Assembly (NCBI RefSeq): GCF_015221875.1
Contig: NZ_JACYGY010000001.1
Coordinates: forward strand, 4,876,501 to 4,940,500
DNA length: 64,000 bases
Source of the DNA: Dyadobacter subterraneus
Lineage (GTDB): Bacteria > Bacteroidota > Bacteroidia > Cytophagales > Spirosomataceae
Direction of reading: 5' to 3'
Position 1 is the stretch's first letter; each line of letters starts with the position of its first letter. Below are positions 18,153 through 26,553 of the stretch, in pieces. Made by a program: the position numbers and the translations under genes. A model generated the notes under the pieces. The model saw only the letters and a program-made list of their open reading frames with translations, ran no database searches and had not been told where the DNA came from.

Positions 18153-19130
18153 TCAAAACGAATATAGAAAGCCGATGTTTAATCCCTGCGCCAACTGAAT
18201 GTTGGCGCTTTGGTCTTCATTATAAACCAGAATTGCGCTTAAATTAACATTCATATATTTATTGAGTTTTGCTGTCACCGAAGCATCAAGGCGACTGTCT
18301 ATTTGGGATGGATCAATAAGGCTGGAATATAGCTGATAGCGAAATTTCAAATTCATCTGTTTCGTAATATCCTTGTTGAAATTGGCCACGATCTGCATAA
18401 GAGCCAGTTCGTAATGAATACGTTTGCCGATGGCAACACCATAATTATTCTGGTCTGGCGTGTTCACATACAAATTTTTATCCCAAACAATGGTTTGCCG
18501 GAATGCTCCAGGCGCAAGATCCAGGAAAAAATAATCCGCCGGCTTATATTCCATTCCTATCGATTGCGTGAAATATGCCGGTGCTGCAAATCTGGAAACT
18601 TTCCTTTTGATCATGACAGAATCCGCATTCAAGGAATAATCAAATCCGCCCGCAAACTGTGACTGGAAATTGATATTGGCAAACAAGGCACATTTTGAAC
18701 TTACATCCCTGTTATATTTTGTATCGAAAAAAATCCGGTCCATATTTTTCCGGCTTCCCTGTCCCTCATTTTTGGCAAAACCATACTGGGTTTGAAGATC
18801 GTTCCGCCATGAATTTTTCCCTTTTTTCTTTTCAAAAAGCGCGTTAAACAAGACACCAATCCCGATCGAACTTACCCCTCCGCCCGTCCATTGCGGACTG
18901 AAACTTCCCTGATTAAAATTGGCTCCCACCTCCATTTTATGCCAGCTTGTATCTTTTTCAACTTTTAACCTTGCGGCATTCAAGCTGTTAGACAAATCAA
19001 TCAGTTTGTTAAAATCATAAGGCGCCTGCCCCAGAGCTGTATGACAACCTATGGAGAAAAGGCCAAAAATGGTTAAAAAGGAAATATTCTTTTTATTAAA
19101 ATTTAAAAATAACGTTGACAAAAAATTCAT
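18153..19130 (-). CDS. DUF3078-like outer-membrane beta-barrel protein
   Basis: I start at the ATG at 19130, which opens a signal peptide (MNFLSTLF...HTALGQ); an in-frame start at 19193 only adds an unlikely N-terminal extension. The mature protein of about 290 residues is built of alternating beta strands and ends in aromatic SF, as expected for a barrel. The pattern WHKMEVGANFNQGSFSPQWTGGGVSSIGIG near the start is what I recall for DUF3078 proteins of Bacteroidota. No function is established. Confidence 0.8.
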   Translation of the reverse strand: MNFLSTLFLNFNKKNISFLTIFGLFSIGCHTALGQAPYDFNKLIDLSNSLNAARLKVEKDTSWHKMEVGANFNQGSFSPQWTGGGVSSIGIGVLFNALFEKKKGKNSWRNDLQTQYGFAKNEGQGSRKNMDRIFFDTKYNRDVSSKCALFANINFQSQFAGGFDYSLNADSVMIKRKVSRFAAPAYFTQSIGMEYKPADYFFLDLAPGAFRQTIVWDKNLYVNTPDQNNYGVAIGKRIHYELALMQIVANFNKDITKQMNLKFRYQLYSSLIDPSQIDSRLDASVTAKLNKYMNVNLSAILVYNEDQSANIQLAQGLNIGFLYSF

Positions 19131-19319
19131 TTCGAAAGGGTAACCGGAAAAACTAAAATGATGATGATTTAATCCAAAAACGCACCTGGACACACCCTAT
19201 GGCTTCTTTTTCCACAAAAGTACTTTGGTTAATAACTCATCCAAATCATTTTTATTCTTGGCCAAAAGAAATTTTTGTTGAACAATTAAATTTTTTAACA
19301 AAAAATAACGCCACGCTTA

Positions 19320-19350
19320 TTGCTTTTACAAAATCAAGCCATTACCTTCG
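19320..19350 (+). promoter_or_regulatory. candidate promoter of the ABC/GntR operon
   Basis: TTG at 19320-19322, 20 bases, then TACCTTCG at 19343-19350, one mismatch from the Bacteroidota -7 consensus TAnnTTTG. The predicted start of transcription would lie inside the inverted repeat at 19353-19376. Confidence 0.4.
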
Positions 19351-19352
19351 CT

Positions 19353-19376
19353 AGTGTATTACTTATCTATAACACT
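19353..19376. promoter_or_regulatory. candidate YtrA-type GntR operator
   Basis: AGTGTA (19353-19358), 12 bases, AACACT (19371-19376), 13 bases before the ATPase start codon. The YtrA operator known from Bacillus subtilis is AGTGTA-N13-TACACT, so this is close, with one base less spacing and one mismatch. The operon encodes a YtrA-type GntR protein, so autoregulation is the natural inference. Confidence 0.55.
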
Positions 19377-19389
19377 AAAATACTAAACC

Positions 19390-20223
19390 ATGATTCAACT
19401 TGACCACGTAACTTTTGGATACAGTAAGCAAAAAAACATATTTACTGACCTGTCATTAAAACTCCACCCAGGACATATTTACGGTTTACTCGGGAAAAAC
19501 GGGGCGGGAAAATCCAGTTTGTTGCGTAATATGGCGGGGCTGCTTTTTCCATGTGAAGGCACCATCGAAGTTTTGGGACGAGAACCCAGAAGACGGGAAC
19601 CGGCATTTTTGCAGGACATTTTTTTCCTCCCTGAAGAAATTTATCTCCCATCGGTAACAATTGAAAAATACGTTGACACGCTTTCTCCATTTTATCCAAA
19701 ATTTGACAAAAACCAGTTTCTGGGTTATATCGCGGAATTTGATATTCCGGAAGGGAATAAACTGACCGGAATGTCTTATGGACAGAAGAAAAAAGTGCTG
19801 ATCGCTTTTGCACTTGCCACAAATACAAAAGTTTTGATCATGGATGAACCCACTAACGGACTTGATATACCTTCAAAAAGTCAGTTTAGAAAAGTGGTTA
19901 CAAGTGTTCTGGATTCCGAAAGACTTATTCTGATATCCACACATCAGGTAAGGGATCTGGATAATCTGATTGACTCCATTATCATAATCGAGGATAGTAA
20001 GATTTTGATACAACACAGTCTGGATGTGGTTGCCGAACGGCTTTGTTTTGGAACACTTCCCAATGTAGAATATGATCAAAGAGTCATTTACTCGGTACCT
20101 TCACTAAGAGGTTATAATGCTGTTTTTGAAAATTCAGAGCAAAGAGAAAGCCGTGTGGACCTTGAACAATTGTTCAATGCAGTCATAGAAAATCCGGCCA
20201 GGATCCAATCTATTTTTAACTGA
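19390..20223 (+). CDS. ABC transporter ATP-binding protein
   Basis: A 277-residue ABC ATPase. Walker A is GKNGAGKS (about 35-42), the signature reads MSYGQKKK (about 128-135), Walker B is VLIMDEPTNGLD (148-159), and the H-loop is in LISTHQ. About 60 C-terminal residues lie beyond the ATPase fold. First gene of a five-gene operon with a tiny membrane peptide, a permease, a GntR repressor and a GIN-like protein. Such YtrA-linked exporters often respond to cell-envelope stress; the substrate here is unknown. Confidence 0.92.
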   Translation: MIQLDHVTFGYSKQKNIFTDLSLKLHPGHIYGLLGKNGAGKSSLLRNMAGLLFPCEGTIEVLGREPRRREPAFLQDIFFLPEEIYLPSVTIEKYVDTLSPFYPKFDKNQFLGYIAEFDIPEGNKLTGMSYGQKKKVLIAFALATNTKVLIMDEPTNGLDIPSKSQFRKVVTSVLDSERLILISTHQVRDLDNLIDSIIIIEDSKILIQHSLDVVAERLCFGTLPNVEYDQRVIYSVPSLRGYNAVFENSEQRESRVDLEQLFNAVIENPARIQSIFN

Positions 20224-20227
20224 GATT

Positions 20228-20332
20228 ATGAAAATATTATTCGTTTTTCTGATAACCGTACTGCTTATACTAATCAGGTATACATTTCCAATTCCTCTTC
20301 CAGAACAATTAATCTCAAACTTTACCCTATGA
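20228..20332 (+). CDS. 34-residue membrane peptide between ATPase and permease genes
   Basis: ATG at 20228 to TGA at 20330-20332. The peptide begins MKILFVFLITVLLILIR, a single hydrophobic helix followed by a short polar tail. It starts 4 bases after the ATPase stop and overlaps the permease start by ATGA, a translational-coupling arrangement. This tight fit suggests a real gene, perhaps a small transporter subunit, or a leader that only serves coupling. Confidence 0.55.
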   Translation: MKILFVFLITVLLILIRYTFPIPLPEQLISNFTL

Positions 20333-21117
20333 ACCAGACATTTGACTTTCACCGTTTTGGCTTAATGCTTAAACTGGATTTGGCTGAAAAAGGAAGGAAC
20401 AACTTGGCCATGGCCAGCCTGCTTGTTGTGGTGCTTTTGTTTTTTATGCTTCCTATCACAACTTCCAATACCTTTAAAGGTTTTTATGAAGCCCTTCATC
20501 ACATTGCACTTTTCATGATTTTACTTTTAGGGAGCAGCCTTTATACAAGCAGCGTATTTACGCCCTATGCCTCGCAGTCAACCGGAATGGCTTCGCTTAT
20601 GATACCCGCTTCAACACTAGAAAAATTTCTAAGTACATTGCTCCTGAATTTACTTTTCATTGTTCCTTTTTTATTCCTTTTTTTTGAATTGCATCTTTCA
20701 ACCGTAAATTATGCAAATAGCAAAATATCTGCCGACGGCTATAAATATCATCCTTTATCTTCTGATGTAATTCAATATACATGCTACTCGTATGCATTGA
20801 TACAGGGTTCGATTTTTTTGGGTTCCATTTATTTCTCAAAAGCATCTTATATCAAATCGGCAGCCTGTGCCATTGCAATTTTTGTAATTATTGCCGCTGT
20901 TCAAATAAACATGGCAAACACCATGACAGGCAGTTTCGAGAAAGTAAACACCTTTCCTTTCACTGGATGGAAAATGTGGAATTTTGGTAAAAACTTCAAA
21001 TTTTACGAGGTCAACTATCCTGAAAACTTTCAAATATTAGTCAATATTTTTCCGGTATTGATATTACTAAGCCTTTGGTTTATTACTTATCTGCGTCTGA
21101 AAGAGAAAGAAATTTAA
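20329..21117 (+). CDS. ABC transporter permease-like membrane protein
   Basis: A 262-residue integral membrane protein with about six hydrophobic helices: near 25-45, 60-80, 105-125, 155-170, 183-200 and 235-255. It has no ATPase motifs and is paired with the ATPase one gene upstream. Its start overlaps the preceding small gene (ATGA). I read it as the membrane half of the exporter. It is too divergent to name a substrate class. Confidence 0.82.
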   Translation: MNQTFDFHRFGLMLKLDLAEKGRNNLAMASLLVVVLLFFMLPITTSNTFKGFYEALHHIALFMILLLGSSLYTSSVFTPYASQSTGMASLMIPASTLEKFLSTLLLNLLFIVPFLFLFFELHLSTVNYANSKISADGYKYHPLSSDVIQYTCYSYALIQGSIFLGSIYFSKASYIKSAACAIAIFVIIAAVQINMANTMTGSFEKVNTFPFTGWKMWNFGKNFKFYEVNYPENFQILVNIFPVLILLSLWFITYLRLKEKEI

Positions 21118-21128
21118 CAATTCAACAC

Positions 21129-21509
21129 ATGGAATTTAAAGATAAACAATCCATTTACCTCCAGATTGCGGACTATATCTGTGAACAGATACTGCTCGGG
21201 AAATGGCCGGCCGGACAGCGTATTCCGTCCGTGAGAGATCTCGCCGGTATCATGGAGGTGAATCCGAATACTGTAATGCGTGCCTATGAATTTCTGCAAA
21301 ATAAAGAAATCATATTTACGAAAAGAGGCATTGGATATTCAGCAGAGGAAATGGCAAATGAGCGGATACTTGCTTACCGGAAAGAGAGATTTCTGGAAAC
21401 TGAACTGCCTGATTTTTTCAGGACACTCTATATGCTAAACATCAATATGGATGAAGTTGCGGAACGTTATACCAAATTTATTTCGGAGACCTATCCTGTC
21501 ACCAACTAA
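21129..21509 (+). CDS. GntR-family transcriptional regulator, YtrA subfamily
   Basis: The ATG at 21129 is chosen; the longer frame from 21075 would overlap the permease. The product of 126 residues has a winged HTH (IYLQIADYICEQILLGKWPAGQRIPSVRDLA...NTVMRAYEFLQ) and only a short helical C-terminal tail. That lack of a ligand domain and the size of about 125 residues are the hallmark of YtrA-type GntR proteins, which usually repress their own ABC transporter operon. The matching inverted repeat lies at 19353-19376. Confidence 0.9.
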   Translation: MEFKDKQSIYLQIADYICEQILLGKWPAGQRIPSVRDLAGIMEVNPNTVMRAYEFLQNKEIIFTKRGIGYSAEEMANERILAYRKERFLETELPDFFRTLYMLNINMDEVAERYTKFISETYPVTN

Positions 21510-21521
21510 CTTTTACTAATC

Positions 21522-22196
21522 ATGAAAAAAAGTAATATTTTAATTATTGGGCTGCTGGCAATCACGCTTCTTTTTGTTGTCGGTTCCAATCTGGTACTCA
21601 AAGCTGAATTTGAGAAAATCGATCAGAGTGATCCGTTTTACGGATACAAAAGAGAAACGCTTAAACCTTTCAGCTTTGTAAAAATTGCAGGTAAACAAAT
21701 TGGCGTAACACAAATTCAGTCAGGGGCGGATTTTAAAATCTTTTATAATGCTGAAAGAAAAATGCTGGATTGGAAAATAAACGGAGACACATTGGAATTG
21801 AGGCATATAGCAGAATCAGATGAGTATGCCAACAGTTATTACGACTTCGATTCAAAACCAATCATTTACGTAACCACGCCACAATTGTCGGGAATTGATG
21901 TGGCTAAAACTGTGAATATTGTAAAAGGTTTCCAAATCAAAAGTCTGGATATAAATCAGAATGGCAATTCCACCTTGCTTACCGACAATACTATCGACAA
22001 TCTATCGGCCAAACTTATAGCCGGCGGATATCTCGTGATCAATGCAAAAAATAAAATCGGGACTTCGCATATTCAGGTAAAAGACAGTAGTCAACTGAGT
22101 ACTGAAAAAGATGTTTTTAAGTCATTTCAGGTTGGCGTGGATAGTCTGGCGAAAATTAAATTGCCTGGGAGTTTGTATAGAAAGGTTAATTTATAA
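21522..22196 (+). CDS. membrane-anchored GIN/DUF2807-like protein
   Basis: A 224-residue protein with an N-terminal hydrophobic anchor (residues 5-25) and an extracytoplasmic part of repeating short beta strands with buried Gly, Asn and Asp turns. This resembles the head GIN-domain (DUF2807) beta-helix family of Bacteroidota. It is the last gene of the YtrA-type operon and is followed by a strong hairpin. Its role in the exporter system is not known. Confidence 0.65.
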   Translation: MKKSNILIIGLLAITLLFVVGSNLVLKAEFEKIDQSDPFYGYKRETLKPFSFVKIAGKQIGVTQIQSGADFKIFYNAERKMLDWKINGDTLELRHIAESDEYANSYYDFDSKPIIYVTTPQLSGIDVAKTVNIVKGFQIKSLDINQNGNSTLLTDNTIDNLSAKLIAGGYLVINAKNKIGTSHIQVKDSSQLSTEKDVFKSFQVGVDSLAKIKLPGSLYRKVNL

Positions 22197-22218
22197 CCTT
22201 ATATCTGATTTACTTATG

Positions 22219-22270
22219 TTATCAGAGCAGCTAACAAAAGTGGTTTAACTTCTATTAGCTGCTTTGATAA
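22219..22270 (+). terminator. terminator of the ABC/GntR operon
   Basis: Sixteen-base arms at 22219-22234 and 22255-22270 (core AGCAGCTAA / TTAGCTGCT), fully paired apart from one G-T wobble, followed by TTTCC. It lies 22 bases after the last operon gene. Confidence 0.7.
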
Positions 22271-22318
22271 TTTCCTGCCAGCCGTCCTAGAAATCATGAA
22301 CTTTCTACTGGTTTTTTG

Positions 22319-22335
22319 TGTACCAGTATAGTACA
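22319..22335. promoter_or_regulatory. candidate antitoxin operator
   Basis: Inverted repeat TGTAC-N7-GTACA just upstream of the antitoxin start. YefM of E. coli binds TGTACA-centred palindromes, so this is a likely autoregulatory site. Its position favours the antitoxin ATG at 22351 over the one at 22339, which would leave almost no leader. Confidence 0.5.
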
Positions 22336-22350
22336 TAAATGTGGCTTGAT

Positions 22351-22602
22351 ATGCTTGTAATTAGTTCGAGAGAATTCAGAGATAACCAAAAGAAATACAT
22401 GGATCTCGTTGATAAAAACGAACAGGTTATCATTCAAAGAGGTAAGGAAAAAGCTTATATCCTGACTCCTGTCGGTGAAAAGGATAAATATTTCATGGAT
22501 CCGGAAACCGCTGCTGATATTCAGGAAGGAATAAACCAGTATCGCGCAGGCAAGACAACAAAAATTGACAAAGCCGACTTCGACAAATTACTCGGCTTAT
22601 GA
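22351..22602 (+). CDS. yefM: type II antitoxin, YefM/Phd family
   Basis: An 83-residue protein from the ATG at 22351. The N-terminal region (MLVISSREFRDNQKKYMDLVDKNEQVIIQRGKEKAYILTPV) is the Phd/YefM DNA-binding fold and the C-terminal tail is the toxin-neutralising segment. It overlaps the toxin start by four bases (ATGA). It should repress its own operon and inhibit the RNase toxin next to it. Confidence 0.9.
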   Translation: MLVISSREFRDNQKKYMDLVDKNEQVIIQRGKEKAYILTPVGEKDKYFMDPETAADIQEGINQYRAGKTTKIDKADFDKLLGL

Positions 22603-22871
22603 GTTTTTCTATTGAGTTTACCCCCAGGGCCCTGGAAGGGATTGAAAAACTCAAAAAGTCTGGTAATAAGCCGCTACTCAATAAATTGCGGAAACTTCTT
22701 GATGAACTTTTAGAACATCCGTACACTGGTACCGGACAGCCGGAACAGCTCAAACATCAATTTGCAGGATTCTGGTCACGAAGAATAAATCAGGAACACA
22801 GAATAGTTTATGCGGTTGACGAGAAAAATGTAATTGTTACGGTAGTTTCAGCCAAAGGCCACTATAAATAA
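22599..22871 (+). CDS. yoeB: type II toxin YoeB (RelE superfamily mRNA interferase)
   Basis: A 90-residue protein aligning over its length with YoeB. It has GTGQPEQLKH with E49, GFWSRRINQEHRIVYAV with R61/R62 and R68, and the terminal H88-Y89. These correspond to the catalytic Glu, Arg and His-Tyr of YoeB, a ribosome-dependent RNase. All key residues are present, so the toxin looks intact. Confidence 0.93.
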   Translation: MSFSIEFTPRALEGIEKLKKSGNKPLLNKLRKLLDELLEHPYTGTGQPEQLKHQFAGFWSRRINQEHRIVYAVDEKNVIVTVVSAKGHYK

Positions 22872-22960
22872 TAAGCATTACTTACCAGTAAATGCTTTCC
22901 GATAAGCATTTACTAGTTTCAGATAGTTTTTTCAAACTCAGCATTTCAAAAAATACAAAT

Positions 22961-22990
22961 AAATATCCCCGGCAGACGTCAGGGATATTT
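22961..22990. terminator. bidirectional terminator-like hairpin
   Basis: Arms AAATATCCC (22961-22969) and GGGATATTT (22982-22990), between the convergent toxin and the hypothetical gene at 23033. A second hairpin, AGTAAATGCTT / AAGCATTTACT, lies at 22887-22914. Confidence 0.55.
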
Positions 22991-23032
22991 AGGACACTAC
23001 TATCCACAAAATATAATTTGAATACTCAAAAA

Positions 23033-23362
23033 CTATTCAAATTCCAGTTTTACTTTTTCATTTAATTTCATAATTCGCGTTGCCAGCGCAACACATTCCT
23101 GAGGTGACATCTGGTCAATCGTATTGGTCACGGCGTTTGCAACAACTTTACCATCCTGATCAAATTTCGGACCTTTTTCCTTGATTTGTTCGGTAATATT
23201 TTCCCACTCCGGGCCTAAGGCATCAGAAAAATATTTTGGTGGAATGATGTTGAAATAACCAGCCTGCGACTTTAAGGATTGTTTCAAATGACTAGCATTC
23301 GTTGTCAGACCGGCTACGAGCTTCGAAAGCTCGATATGCACGAAGATATTAGACTTATTCAT
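23033..23362 (-). CDS. hypothetical cytoplasmic protein
   Basis: A 109-residue protein without signal peptide or membrane segment, mostly predicted helical with a mixed-charge C-terminus. I do not recognise the family. Coding is supported by balanced composition, an ATG start and a hairpin beyond its stop. It is a single gene between the toxin-antitoxin pair and the carbohydrate cluster. Confidence 0.65.
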   Translation of the reverse strand: MNKSNIFVHIELSKLVAGLTTNASHLKQSLKSQAGYFNIIPPKYFSDALGPEWENITEQIKEKGPKFDQDGKVVANAVTNTIDQMSPQECVALATRIMKLNEKVKLEFE

Positions 23363-23677
23363 TATTTATAACGTGAGGGTAATTGTATACGTAAAGTTAC
23401 TTGAAAAACTTCAAATACCTAAATCTGGGTAAAAATAAACTAAAATTCGGTACTTTTATTCAACTAATTGTAAAATTAATTCTAACAACTAATTTTACGC
23501 CTCATCTCGCTCAAGAATTTGCTTCACAGTGCCTGCAAAGCAATTATTTCTCAATTATAAATCTTAAACCTTTTAATATAACATATAGTATAAGCCGGGT
23601 AAAAGTTGAAATTCAATTCTTGATTTTGGTTTGATGGCGGTATATTGCCTGCCTTAAATCACTCTTTTTTACTGATC

Positions 23678-24568
23678 TTGAAAAATTTTAATTTACTCAC
23701 CGAAAAAAACAGGTTTCAATTTTTTAACCATATTAACTTCCAAATAGCGTCCATTCTGGCACTTTCCGGAAGTTTTGCTGTTCAAGGTACTTCTTACGCA
23801 CAAGCGGCAAATCCACCGAAAACATATGTTTGCTACCAGATCAGTCAAGACATTGTCGTTGATGGGAAAATGGATGAAAAGTCTTGGAAAGATGCTGAAT
23901 GGACTTCTTCATTCGTAGATATCGAAGGAGAGAAAAAACCCTTGCCCCTTCAAAACACCCGGGCCAAAATGCTTTGGGATGATAAATATCTTTACATAGC
24001 CGCCGTAATGGACGAAGAGCATATCTGGGCTTATCAAAACAAAAAGGATCAGATCGTTTATCTGGAAAATGATTTTGAAGTTTTTATTGATCCAGATAAC
24101 GACACCGACAATTATTACGAACTTGAAATAAACGCGCTGAATAACTCCTTTGATCTTTTTTTGCCAAGACCTTACAGAAAAGGTGGCCAGCCGCAACTTA
24201 CCTGGGATATTAAAAATTTACGATCTGCGGTATCCATAGAAGGCACAATTAATGACGGAACGGATAGGGATAAACGCTGGACGTTAGAGATTGCAATTCC
24301 ATTTGAATCACTAAGTACTGAGCGTATTACATTTGTGAAACCTGATCCGGAAAAAATCTGGCGGATTAATTTTTCCCGCGTCAACTGGCAACATCAGATA
24401 GATGAAAACGGGAAATACAGCCGGAAGAAAAATCCTGAGACCGGAAAAACACTACCGGAATATAACTGGGTCTGGTCTCCTCAGGGCGTTATCAATATGC
24501 ATGTACCGGAGCATTGGGGATTTCTTCAGTTCAACACGCAAAAAGTTGGAAAAAGAAAACACAGATAG
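23678..24568 (+). CDS. CBM9-like (DOMON fold) carbohydrate-binding protein, secreted
   Basis: No in-frame ATG exists before the mature domain. The TTG at 23678 gives a sensible start, with the signal peptide core ASILALSGSFAVQGTSYAQ. The domain reads DGKMDEKSWKDAEW, LWDDKYLYIAAVMDEEHIWA, DFEVFIDPDNDTDNYYELEINA and WTLEIAIPFESL, the standard pattern of CBM9-type family proteins in Bacteroidota. It presumably binds sugars at the cell surface. It precedes the BNR propeller gene by 60 bases, so the two likely form one unit. Confidence 0.85.
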   Translation: MKNFNLLTEKNRFQFFNHINFQIASILALSGSFAVQGTSYAQAANPPKTYVCYQISQDIVVDGKMDEKSWKDAEWTSSFVDIEGEKKPLPLQNTRAKMLWDDKYLYIAAVMDEEHIWAYQNKKDQIVYLENDFEVFIDPDNDTDNYYELEINALNNSFDLFLPRPYRKGGQPQLTWDIKNLRSAVSIEGTINDGTDRDKRWTLEIAIPFESLSTERITFVKPDPEKIWRINFSRVNWQHQIDENGKYSRKKNPETGKTLPEYNWVWSPQGVINMHVPEHWGFLQFNTQKVGKRKHR

Positions 24569-24628
24569 TCCAAATAAAACGCAAAGCTGTATTTATATGT
24601 ACATCACAAATTCCTAAATATTAACAAT

Positions 24629-26479
24629 TTGAAGTATTTATTCCCTACCCTGCTGTTAATTGTTTCCACCCATTTTTCAGTATATGCCCAAACCGGAAGC
24701 GCGCAGGAACCAGTCCGTTTTGTGGGCGGTCAAACGGTCGACCCAAGCCTTCATGAGGGACGTCTTCGCTATGCCATCGGAACAGAAAACCGGCAAACGA
24801 TGCGCGCAAATCGTACACATCCCGAATATGCCGACGGACAAGGCTGGACTTATAATCATGCCTCCAATATTTGTTACTGGAACGGTACTTTTTTCCAACA
24901 TTATTTGAGCAATCCGGTTGATGAACATGTAGCGCCGGGACAAACCCTGGTTTTGACTTCAAAAGACGGGAGAAACTGGAATAAACCGCAGGTTGTATTT
25001 CCACCATACCAGGCTCCTCCGGATGTTAAAATTCCTGACGGCTACAAAGGTTATATGATGCATCAGCGCATGGGTTTTTATGTTGCGCCAAACGGCCGTT
25101 TGCTTGTTTTAGGATTTTATGGACACACCGAAAACCCGTTTAGAAAAGGCGGTATAGGCAGAGTTGTCAGAGAAGTTTACAAAGACGGCACTTTTGGACC
25201 AATATATTTTATCCGCTACACAACCGACGCACCCTGGAATGAAAGCAACACCAGTTATCCGTTTTATAAAAAATCCACGGATACTGATTTTGTAGCATCC
25301 TGTGAAGCGCTGTTGAAAGATCAGCTTATGACATTTCAGTGGTACGAAGAAGATGGTGGTACTGATGGATTTCACAACAATAAAAAAGGAGCAAGCGCAC
25401 TTTCCTATTATCACCGGAAAGACGGAAAAGTAGTTGCTCTGTGGAAAAAATCCATGACCGCAATTTCTTCCGATGAAGGAAAAACATTTTCTGAACCCGT
25501 AAAAGTACCGACATTTTTAATGTCAGGCGGCAAACAATGGGGCCAAAAAACCGAAGACGGCCGCTATGCAATCAGCTATAACCCGATTGAACAAACACAA
25601 TACCGCTTCCCGTTGGTTGTGGTAACGGGTGAAGATGGAATTATTTATGACAACATGCTTCTCGTCCAGGGCGAATTGCCGCCGCGCCGTTTCAGTGGAA
25701 GATGGAAAGATTTCGGCCCCTGCTACATGCGTGGTATTGAAGAAGGAAATGGTAACCCGCCGGGTACGGATATGTGGCTGAGTTATAGTATGAATAAAGA
25801 AGATATCTGGATCGGACGCGTCCCTGTTCCTATAAAATATGCTGTAAAGGGAACGGTCAGTGATAATTTTGATCAGTTGGCAATCGGTGGAATTATTCCT
25901 GACTGGAATATTTACGCACCGGCGTGGGCAACTCCGTCTGTCATAAAAAGTCCGGAAAAAACAGGAAATGCGATTCAGCTTTTTGATAAAGATCCGTGTG
26001 ATTACGCAAGAGCCATCCGGGTCTTTGAAGAAGGCAAAAATGTGAGTACTTCATTCAAAATTTATGCAGACCCGGCCAACACCGGAAGACTGGAAATTGA
26101 CCTTACCGATCAGTTTGGAAATCGTCCTGTACGTATTTCTTTTGATGAAAAAGGAAATATCCTCGCAACCGACGGAAGCAAAGAAAAAATCCTTCAACCT
26201 TATCAAAAAGCCAAATGGTATACGCTGGAAATCCGTACGGAAGCCAATTTGACGGGACAATATTCCTTAGCTATCGATGGTAAAAAAGTGCTCGAAAAAG
26301 CCCAGCTCGCCGAAGCCGTCAAATCTATTGAAAGGCTGTCATTACGCACGGGCACTTACAGAAATTTACCAAATCGTCTGACACCTAATGAAACAAACGA
26401 TCCGCCTTTAACCGGTGCGGATGAACCTGTTGATCCTACTATTTTTTACATTGATGATGTGGTGATAAAATCTTTGTAA
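24629..26479 (+). CDS. secreted sialidase/BNR-superfamily beta-propeller protein
   Basis: A 616-residue exported protein. The TTG at 24629 directly opens a signal peptide (MKYLFPTLLLIVSTHFSVYAQ) and no ATG lies upstream in frame, so TTG initiation is well supported. Residues of about 30-400 look like a propeller: LTSKDGRNWNKP and AISSDEGKTFSEP are Asp-box-like turns. Residues of about 410-615 look like a concanavalin-type beta sandwich. It is likely a glycosidase or glycan-binding enzyme; I cannot assign a GH family. Neighbours are a CBM9-like protein and a GH9 fusion. Confidence 0.78.
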   Translation: MKYLFPTLLLIVSTHFSVYAQTGSAQEPVRFVGGQTVDPSLHEGRLRYAIGTENRQTMRANRTHPEYADGQGWTYNHASNICYWNGTFFQHYLSNPVDEHVAPGQTLVLTSKDGRNWNKPQVVFPPYQAPPDVKIPDGYKGYMMHQRMGFYVAPNGRLLVLGFYGHTENPFRKGGIGRVVREVYKDGTFGPIYFIRYTTDAPWNESNTSYPFYKKSTDTDFVASCEALLKDQLMTFQWYEEDGGTDGFHNNKKGASALSYYHRKDGKVVALWKKSMTAISSDEGKTFSEPVKVPTFLMSGGKQWGQKTEDGRYAISYNPIEQTQYRFPLVVVTGEDGIIYDNMLLVQGELPPRRFSGRWKDFGPCYMRGIEEGNGNPPGTDMWLSYSMNKEDIWIGRVPVPIKYAVKGTVSDNFDQLAIGGIIPDWNIYAPAWATPSVIKSPEKTGNAIQLFDKDPCDYARAIRVFEEGKNVSTSFKIYADPANTGRLEIDLTDQFGNRPVRISFDEKGNILATDGSKEKILQPYQKAKWYTLEIRTEANLTGQYSLAIDGKKVLEKAQLAEAVKSIERLSLRTGTYRNLPNRLTPNETNDPPLTGADEPVDPTIFYIDDVVIKSL

Positions 26480-26500
26480 ATCACTCAGATACTATTTTCC

Positions 26501-26549
26501 ATTGGCAGTCAGTTTTCTGTGGTTATTTCCAGGAAATCCGGCTGCCAAT
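26501..26549. terminator. possible shared terminator, long-loop hairpin
   Basis: ATTGGCAG (26501-26508) and CTGCCAAT (26542-26549) with a smaller inner hairpin TTTCC/GGAAA, followed by TATTTT. It lies between the convergent BNR and GH9 genes. Confidence 0.45.
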
Positions 26550-26553
26550 TATT

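Noticed and set aside
22351..22871. Toxin-antitoxin pair as a novel system
   Set aside because: All YefM and YoeB motifs and key residues are present; it is a standard type II module.
23401..23634. 77-codon plus-strand frame before the CBM9-like gene
   Set aside because: Starts without ATG, composition reflects AT-rich spacer, and it would occupy the promoter region of the next gene.
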